Shown here: positions 1-8,000 of the stretch, one piece after another
Position numbering within the stretch: position 1 is the stretch's first letter
How the letters are laid out: each line of letters opens with the position of its first letter
Assembly: GCF_000003605.2 (NCBI RefSeq)
Contig: NW_003109088.1
Coordinates: 188,527 to 200,948 of the forward strand
DNA from: Saccoglossus kowalevskii
Taxonomy: Eukaryota > Hemichordata > Enteropneusta > Harrimaniidae
Direction of reading: 5' to 3'
Length of the DNA: 12,422 nt
Notes under the pieces: model-generated
The model's input: the letters and a program-made list of their open reading frames with translations, nothing else
Database searches by the model: none
Told to the model about the DNA's origin: nothing
Made by a program: the position numbers and the translations under genes

Positions 1-83
1 ATGACACATTGCTAACACACAGCGGTTATTTAAATGACACATTGCTAACACACAGGGGTTATTTAAATGTCACATTGCTAACA
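1..83. repeat. 33-bp tandem repeat, about 2.5 copies, cut by window start
   Basis: Two units (1-33 and 34-66) differ at one base (AGCGG versus AGGGG), and a third is recognisable to about 83 before it diverges. Each contains CACATTGCTAACACAC and ends GGTTATTTAA. The unit length is a multiple of three and one frame is open through it, but the resulting peptide is repetitive and unremarkable, so I treat it as a minisatellite. It may continue beyond the window. Confidence 0.85.
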
Positions 84-3070
84 TGTTACATTGTACTATA
101 TTCAGTCACATTAACATTTGCCATACAATCTCTGGTGACATCAAACTGCCTTCGAAGCGAAGTGTCAAAATTAAAAGTATATTTTAAAAGGAAACGAACC
201 TCCAATTAAATCTGTGGATGTTGGAGCGATAGGACTACAGTTGGTAGACATTTCCTCTGGAATATAAAAAGATATGCTACAAGAGTGTTTAATACGGGTG
301 ACCTGATCGCCACGTCGTGTTCAGATTTACTATCGCATTGTAAGAGGGGAGTGGCTGCGAAACCGAACATCCCCTGGTCTTTGTTTCCGAGATGAAATAA
401 AACATCATTTTGAAAGACAATGATAAAATGCACATAATGACATGTAGACAACCCTGTCAAACAGAGATCATTGTGTTCATTGTAATTCACTTTACATAAT
501 GCAATTATTCATTCACTTTGTTTTTGTATTTGTTCATTTCTTCCGGAACTCATGAACAAGTTTAACCTACAACTACGTCATGTATACTTATCTTTTATAT
601 CTAATAAAAAGGTGTCGCGACGATGTGATGTCATACGCTCGTAAACCAATCAGTAACGTTGGTTATGACTGAATGATGACACTATTATTCAATGGCTAGA
701 TAGAGCTCGAAAATGTACAAAACTGGATTTCGTCGTTTCTGATTTTGGTGCCGTATATTTGTTTAACCACATATCCTCGCGCGAGGTAATTTTTGTTCAA
801 TTCTTCATATACTTGCTATGATTTATTTACAGCAAGTATATAATTGGCTGTCAACGATGTTTATTGATGCATAATTAATAATCATATAAACGTGACGTCG
901 CTTGGCCAAGCGAAATTAGGTCTACATATGACACAAGTTTAGGACATACTTCATCTGTATTTTAGACTTAGTAATTAAATCAATGATTTAATGTGCCATT
1001 CCATGAAACATTTCGAAGGTCATCAGGGTATTGTTGCGTCATGGCAAGGATAGACATCTCAATACTACTAATTCTATGAAATGGACGCATGAAGTGAACA
1101 AAAAACACTTTTCACGTTACGTTGGAAGGTCAACAAATATTTTTAAATTTGTCAACGAAGTCGGTTCAAATTGGCAATGCGGTTGTTTACATCTACCATG
1201 GTCACGTGATAGGTGGAGTCAGTTACACATTGGTCACATGTGACGATGGATTTATTAACATTGGTAAGCCCCCACACACTATGTGGCACGCGTGTTGTGG
1301 GGGATACCGTATACATGTATATGATTACGTCAACACTGAGATCGCCACAAACATAAAGGGCAAAAATAATAAACACGTGGAATTGAACATAAACGTATAT
1401 ATGGTATCTGGACCCATATCATAACAAAGAATATTGTAATACTTACTGGATGTTAAACGCTCTCGTTACCAACCTATTCTAGAGAAAAGTCGTGGTAATT
1501 AAATCAACAAACTCACACGGGTATCACGGCTATACTGACTTACACGAAAATTTAACCGATGTACAACAATGGCGGAATACGCCCTCTGACACTAATCTAT
1601 CCGCTGTCTCGACGTATGCTAAGGAAGGACGATGGTTTTATAAAATAAACACGGAATGGTTATAACTAGTGATCTATTAAGTGCTAAAGGTCGGTATAAA
1701 TTGGGTGCGTTCTGTGTGATATTGACGCCATCATTAGGTAGGATAGTCAGGCACACATCAATGTGGAAAGGTACCCCCCCGGAAGCGTAAACCATTGTTT
1801 ATGACCATAAAGATAATCCAAAGGTATACATGGTTTACTTTGGTAATGCCAATTGTATTGATAGCGACGCAATGATTGTATGGGTATAACAAGCGTGACA
1901 GTACCCCGTCCGATGTTTCCGCTCCCCGATGTGTTTTTGTTTCTTTATGCGTTGTCTAGGGTTGATGTGCTCCCGGGTTTCTGTCTCCTCTTGTATATTA
2001 TGTACATGGATTTCCATCCCACCTTAGTAAACATGGGACCTAGCTTGTAGACCTTAGCCGTGTTCCCGGATTTCCCCAGCTTTGTTATGGTTTTCTATGC
2101 CCATGTGTTGATACATCGCGTTATAAACGTGCGATGTGCCTCTGAGTTGTAACGGTGTGTTGTATATCCCGGAATTACATACGGGTATCCTTGGATTTTT
2201 TGTCGCTGTTGGCAAACGTCTCACCATACATCCCATTCATGACTGAATAGCTAAGCCTGTTTTAATTTGGTAATTAATTTGAACATTCACCTGCGCCATC
2301 CGTAGGTGATCACGGGGCAAAGCTATTTCAACAGGATTTGCAATTCTATGAACTCCTTTTTTTCAAGCTTAAACTGAATCGATTGATACGTCATTGTCTA
2401 CCAGGGCAAGGTAGAGGGGTACCGTAATTACAAAGACTGTGGTTATCTTGCAACTTCTTTTATTTCTATGAAAAATGTTAATTGTTACAAGTTCAACAAC
2501 AATATGAAATGAACATTTTCTTTAAACAAAAGCATTATTTACGACACTCAGACTCATTTTTACCAATTCTACGTTATGGGTCTGCAATTTGTGCATATGG
2601 GTACACAAATTATATATTATATGCATGCATGATATTCCTCTGTGTATCTGTTAGAACACAAAATACTAGTGTACTTGGTGAATGTGGCAGGTTTTCTTGA
2701 ATACAACAACCCGTTTTATCATATATTTTTGGCCGAGCTAATTCGCGAGATTCTCAAATAAATGTTATAATATGCTATATAATATAGAAACATCAGTATC
2801 ATGAACTCGGCACACTCAAACATTCTAAAACCGTATTTCTAAGTAACATGGTCGAAGTTTGACGGGGATATCCAAGAATGGAGTAATATCGATGTATTTG
2901 TAAAAAAAGCAAACTTCCTGACAAGATTTAAAAACATCTTTCAATAAAATCTAAATCTTGAAAAGCAGTCAGATATATGTAGAGTGAGTAAACGCGGTAT
3001 TTATCAAGAACAGTATCGAAACAGAATCATAATTATTTGCAGCGAAAACGCATGCAAGCAGTGGCACTTC
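84..3070. other. Long stretch without a supported gene
   Basis: I see no exon chain or recognisable protein on either strand. Present are a 12-bp palindrome (775-786), an 11-bp hairpin (807-841), a 16-bp palindrome (898-913), E-box palindromes near 1202-1244, a G/C hairpin (1269-1303), a GC-richer block at about 1890-2240 and a 9-bp hairpin with one G-T pair (2287-2309). An open stretch at 1122-1424 has a donor-like ATTG|GTAAGC at about 1261-1269 but no partner exon. Confidence 0.5.
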
Positions 3071-3073
3071 TAA

Positions 3074-3271
3074 CATGCTCTTCTCATTGTTTCAAACAGA
3101 AAGCGAGAAGTTCCCCCTGAACGAGTAGAACAGCTTCGTGAGTTATGCGACAAACACCAACTAGGAAATGAATATCACTTTTTTAGTTTGACTGAGACGG
3201 GGGATTGCAGGGTTACTGTAAATCTAGTGCTCTTGGACTTATATAGATTTTATGGGCCTCTAGCCTTATAA
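3074..3271 (+). pseudogene. Short coding-like stretch, possible non-LTR reverse transcriptase C-terminal relic
   Basis: The plus-strand frame is open from after TAA at 3071-3073 to TAA at 3269-3271. Codons 3101-3184 read as protein: a VPPERVEQLRELC segment followed by LGNEYHFF. Many LINE-type reverse transcriptases of marine invertebrates end in a small zinc-binding region of the form P..R.C..C....(I/L)G(N/D)E(Y/F)HF. The match is partial: one expected cysteine is Arg, and the expected C.....Y that should follow is absent after the EYHFF. A TTTCAAACAG acceptor-like sequence ends at 3099, so an alternative is an internal exon of an unknown plus-strand gene. Identity is uncertain. Confidence 0.3.
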
Positions 3272-3312
3272 TTCTTCGTTAATATAGATCACACCTATTT
3301 AGCTATATTAAA

Positions 3313-4383
3313 AACCAATCTTTTTATTATAAAACATTAACTTTTTTTTTAAATCACTGAACTACACGACTTTTGATAATTGGAGTTGTCGGTGAGTGAT
3401 ATTCAAGTTCACACACCAATCTTATTATTATAAAACATTCACTTTTTTAAAAAATCACTGAACTACACGAATTTTGAAAATTGTAGTTGTCGGTGAGTGA
3501 TATTCACACACAAATCTTATTATTAAAGAACATTAACTTTTTTAAAAAATCACTGAACTACACGAATTTTGAAAATTGGAGTTGTCGGTGAGTGATATTC
3601 ACACACAAGTCTTATTATTATAAAACATTAACTTTTTTTTTTAAATCACTGAACTACACGACTTTTGATAATTGGAGTTGTCGGTGAGTGATATTCAAGT
3701 TCACACACCAATCTTATTATTATAAAACATTCACTTTTTTAAAAAATCACTGAACTACACGAATTTTGAAAATTGGAGTTGTCGGTGAGTGATATTCACA
3801 CACAAATCTTATTATTATAAAACATTAACTTTTTTTAAAAATCACTGAACTACACGAATTTTGAAAATTGGAGTTGTCGGTGAGTGATATTCACACACAA
3901 GTCTTATTATTATAAAACATTAACTTTTTTTTTTAAATCACTGAACTACACGACTTTTGATAATTGGAGTTGTCGGTGAGTGATATTCAAGTTCACACAC
4001 CAATCTTATTATTATAAAACATTCACTTTTTTAAAAAATCACTGAACTACACGAATTTTGAAAATTGGAGTTGTCGGTGAGTGATATTCACACACAAGTC
4101 TTATTATTATAAAACATTAACTTTTTTTTTTAAATCACTGAACTACACGACTTTTGATAATTGGAGTTGTCGGTGAGTGATATTCAAGTTCACACACCAA
4201 TCTTATTATTATAAAACATTCACTTTTTTAAAAAATCACTGAACTACACGAATTTTGAAAATTGGAGTTGTCGGTGAGTGATATTCACACACAAATCTTA
4301 TTATTATAAAACATTAACTTTTTTTAAAAATCACTGAACTACACGAATTTTGAAAATAGAAGTTGTCGGTGAGTGATATTCAC
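3313..4383. repeat. Tandem array of eleven 95-101 bp units with three-type higher-order structure
   Basis: The marker GTTGTCGGTGAGTGATATT starts at 3385, 3486, 3581, 3677, 3778, 3873, 3969, 4070, 4166, 4267 and 4362. Type A units have ACTTTTGATAATTGG and the longer linker ATTCAAGTTCACACACC. Type B and C units have GAATTTTGAAAATTGG and a short linker; B carries CATTCAC and CACAAATC, C carries CATTAAC and CACAAGTC. The order is ABC ABC A(B/C) ABC, a 292-bp repeat of repeats. The first unit is diverged at its left edge and the last at its right edge, as is common for array ends. Units of one type in different blocks are nearly identical, which points to recent amplification of the trimer. No coding function is evident. 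Confidence 0.95.
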
Positions 4384-4585
4384 CTAGCACTACATGATGT
4401 GCTGGCAAGTCGTCTTTCTTTACGTGAAGTCTAATGACGTCACCGCAAAACAATGCATGACATATATACTAGTATATCTTTATAAAAGTTACATCTGGAC
4501 GTGCGTTGTCGAACCAAGGATTTTTAGTTCAACTGACGGACGAACTTACATACAATTCGTATATTCTCATTCACATGGGAAAATT
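4384..4585 (-). other. 3' flank / probable 3' UTR of the OST-alpha-like gene
   Basis: About 200 bp between the stop codon and the tandem array. No canonical AATAAA or ATTAAA on the minus strand was seen here. On the minus strand each array unit carries an ATAATAATAAG stretch, a weak resemblance to a poly(A) hexamer, so the transcript may end within the array; this is inference. A perfect TGACGTCA lies at 4435-4442. Confidence 0.4.
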
Positions 4586-5094
4586 TCAACCGAATGTGTC
4601 ATCAAACGACTGTTCGACATCGAACAGTCGGGCTGAGTCATCAACACCGCCATTATAATGATTATTAGTATATTCGAGTAGTGTCTCCCCATTCTGTGGA
4701 TCTTCTGCCATTATCTCATCGGTGGGCAGCGACAGAGGTGATTCTTTACCCGGAAGCGACCCACCGTCATCCCACCTCCTCTCACCGACACTGACGCTGC
4801 AACTGTCACTAAAGTCCCCTATTTCAACAGTCCAACTACTTTTGTAAAGAGATTCAGTCTCCGCTCTTGGCGAATAATAACAGAATTGGTCAGTCTGTAC
4901 GAATTTGTCCTCGTAGTCGATTGTCGACTGGGTCGTTGAGGGCGTTTCGTCCAGTAGCGGCTCCTCGGCGATACTGACAGTGTTTTTACTCGAAGACTCT
5001 ACGGAACCCATGTTGCCGGAACGACGGCGGTAAAAACAACGTGCAAAGATACACAATACCAACATTTCTGCTATTAGTAGTATGTTATACAAAG
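4586..5094 (-). CDS. OST-alpha-like exon 7 (helix 7 and long acidic tail, stop)
   Basis: The acceptor is CTGTCTTCACAG. Helix 7 (275-291) ends in RCFYRRR, matching RMYYRRK of human OST-alpha. Residues 299-442 form a soluble tail rich in S, T, D and E, with E-E-P-L-L near its start and an acidic patch before the TGA at 4586-4588. The tail shows no domain that I recognise. It is probably disordered, exposed to the cytosol in the usual family topology, and a possible site of phosphorylation or trafficking control; this is inference. GC content is higher than in the flanks, as expected for coding DNA. A perfect 11-bp inverted repeat sits in its last codons. Confidence 0.87.
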
Positions 5095-8000
5095 CTGTGA
5101 AGACAGATATAAGGAAATGGTGAATTGACATGACTTTCTATTTCTAATAATAGTAACAACAACAACAACGACGACAACGACGACGACAACAACATACCGT
5201 TGGTGCGGGTCCTCATCGTGAAAGGATCATCACAACGAACCCAGCCTAGAGCAACCACGATACTGAACAACAAGTGTTGTATATTGGCAAGAATTAGCGT
5301 CAGCTGCACCGCTAAGAATTTCGGAGTGAGATTATAACTTTTGAGATGAACTTTGGACACTCGGATCATCATTGAAAGAAAGTTCATGGCCACCAACGTT
5401 GATATGATGACTACTGTGTGGAGATAGATGTAAGCTTTTCTAGGTGACACCTTTGAGGAGAAGAAAAATTGTAAAATTACCTACTCAAACTTAATTTTTT
5501 GTCACAGTGTTAATTCTCGTCAATATATACATATTTCAATCGATATTGGATTATGAATATTATTGTTATTCAATCGCCCTTGAATAATTATAATCTGTAT
5601 GTCAAATCAAGCATGTATAAGCTGACGTCACGTATTCAATTTCGGTCGACACTTTTGTACAAAATTTCCCTACATCCGTTATTTCGCCATACTCATACCC
5701 GGTACAATTTTATTCTAACGTAACAACGAAAGTAAATCACGTGTCATACTTCACCGACAGTGTAGTTGCCGTCGGTCCACAGGACGGCTGCGATGAACAG
5801 CGACGTTGGTCTAATAAACGCCACTTGCATAACACCCCGCTTCATCCAAACTAAGGAATTCCTGTACGATTAGAGAAAGTCGTAAGAAGTATGATGGTTC
5901 TCTTTAAAGCGGGGGAGTCGTCACCTGCGCATAGCCATAGCGTGTCATTGCTCACAAACAAGCGTCTACCCATGAGTCTTTGCGTTTTTAGCAGGCGTTG
6001 TTATTGTCGCTTGGGACTCAATTCCCAAGCGTGCGCAGGTGACGGCCCCTGTTTTTTATTCTCCGCCGGACGAAGTTCGAAAAGGGAACTATTAATTCCA
6101 GTTCCGTTCGTGCATGCTTATGTGTGCTTTTGTTCGTGCGTTTGGCCGCCCGGCCGGAATCATAATTTCTCGGATGTGCCTTAACCAGTATGCTAATAAG
6201 TTAATATAATCAAATTTTGTTCCCAATCATTTTTCCGTTTTTTATATGACGGTTATTCATATCGGCTTATTGATGCCCATTATTTGTTTATGTGTTTCGA
6301 TTAAAATTATGTATGTAGTCATTTCTGTGGTATGTTTTGGCCGACTTTGTTCTACGTATTTTGCTAATGTAAAGCGCCCTCTGTTGACGAATTCAAGTCT
6401 ACAAAATGTGCATTTGAGCGACAGAAGCCTCCCTCATTTTTTGAAGAAGCAATTGACAAGAAAAACCGTAACTTTTTGCGAGGACTTAAATAAGAGTCAT
6501 TCTTCATTTGAAACGTGTGTTCTCTTTGAATAAAAAAGATTATTTATAACCGCCAGTGTTAAGTCTATGCAAGTCCACCAAAAAATGGTGTAATTTCAGT
6601 ACCATTAATATTTCATTATATTTTCTATAAATTTTCAAAACAAATCTTTAAAAAGTCTTCTTTTCCAGACATAGGAACGTTTCTTGTAGTTTCGACTCAA
6701 CATTTTCATCTAAGAATGAATTTTATTATTGCAGGTATTTTTTTTCTTGATGATGAAAACCAAGTTGACAATGACATTGAAATGTTTAAAGGACATGTGG
6801 TGCTATCAAATCGAGTACAGAAAAAAAATCAAGTAACAGGTCTAGACAGTAAATTTTGACAACAAAATCAATTCCACCTTTAAACAAACAATTTTCCACT
6901 GAAAGTGTGATTAAAATATATTTTTCTTCAGTACACTCTATCTTTTCTCCGGCATTTCAAGTCAAGGATAACAACATATTACAGATAAGCAAATGTAAAA
7001 AAAACTACGATATGATGTCACACTTTACCCAGAGTCCCATGCTGGAGAATCAAGATGGTAGACCACATAAACTGGTGGCGGGCTACATAATACAGATGAA
7101 AAGTTGAATATCTGTAAAAATTTCATTCTCCTACATTTGTGAAGCTATTTTTTTCTGGGGAGTTAGCACTATATTATTTGTTTTGCCTTCCCCTTCAGGG
7201 CGCATTGACATTCATGTACTTTAATATTATCAGTGTTTTAATGTACGATAAATCTAGTATCAACATGTTGAAACATTCTTTATTTTACTAAATGGTTCAA
7301 AATATCAAGGTCTTAGAAACATTGCATTGGTAAACTGGTCCAAATACCATTATTGTTTTCAATAATCATCAAATTTTTAGATATTAAGTACTATGTTTGT
7401 CCCATTCCTTCCAACTGACCATAGCAAAATATAATTGAAATTATCCAAAAGCTTACTTTGTACACGTGAGTTTCGGCAAACATCTGAACAGACATAATAC
7501 AGGCGTGTTGTCCAACGGTATCTTGGTGCCGATCAGAATACTAGTTGCAATTTCGCGGCCACCGTAGTAGTCGGTCAACAGCAAGAAGAACCGGTAGAGC
7601 GCAATTGATAAATATCTGCAGAACGTAAATTATATGTCAATATATATAAAATTGAAAAACTGTCTCTGTCTCTGTCCATGAAATATTTGTATTATGAAAT
7701 GTACACATACTTCTTGTGATATACTTACAAGGATGCGTGGATAGTTCCAATGAACATCGAGCGCGGAACATACAGCGCCAATAAAGCAATCACCGAATGA
7801 ACCTGAAAAATACACAAAACCACTGAGTGCGCAGTTTGCCACGCACACGCCAATAGTGATACGGACACACATAATCCACGTGTTTTGATATAATAGTGCA
7901 ATAACTCACAGGAAATATTCCCATAACCCACGTCATGTGGTTCCTTCTCTGTTTCAGTAGAATATGCGATCTGATGTAAACAATAGATTCAATTGAGATG

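Larger units (their letters stand above)
5862..7456 (-). other. Intron 4 of the OST-alpha-like gene (1595 bp)
   Basis: By far the longest intron of the gene; the others are 103-299 bp. The difference suggests insertion of extra DNA. It holds a foldback at 5919-6044 and three successive plus-strand open stretches at 6246-7107. The rest is AT-rich with no feature I can support. Confidence 0.75.

Noticed and set aside
206-490. Minus-strand ORF of 94 codons near the window start
   Set aside because: The length is within chance expectation for this composition and no domain or splice pattern supports it.
1122-1424. Plus-strand ORF of 100 codons with an internal donor-like GTAAGC
   Set aside because: No partner exons, promoter or recognisable protein; E-box palindromes and a hairpin explain part of its composition.
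1835-2236. Two minus-strand ORFs of 60 codons
   Set aside because: Short, with no recognisable motifs; the block is listed only as a compositional oddity.
3313-4383. CRISPR array
   Set aside because: The whole 95-101 bp units are repeated, with no unique spacers between short repeats, and the context is a spliced animal gene.
4394-4636. Plus-strand ORF of 80 codons
   Set aside because: It partly overlaps the real last exon on the other strand and has no protein-like character; a chance frame.
6010-6031. tRNA-like T-arm in the nested hairpin
   Set aside because: The stem and loop sizes and the loop sequence do not fit a TTCRA loop, and no A box or acceptor stem is present.
5891-6184. Plus-strand ORF of 97 codons in intron 4
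   Set aside because: It runs across the foldback arms; its apparent coding bias comes from the GC-rich inverted repeat, and no family resemblance is seen.
7630-7931. Minus-strand ORFs that cover exon 3 in other frames or run into introns
   Set aside because: These are frame shadows or intron read-through of exons 2 and 3; the splice sites and family alignment define the true coding parts.
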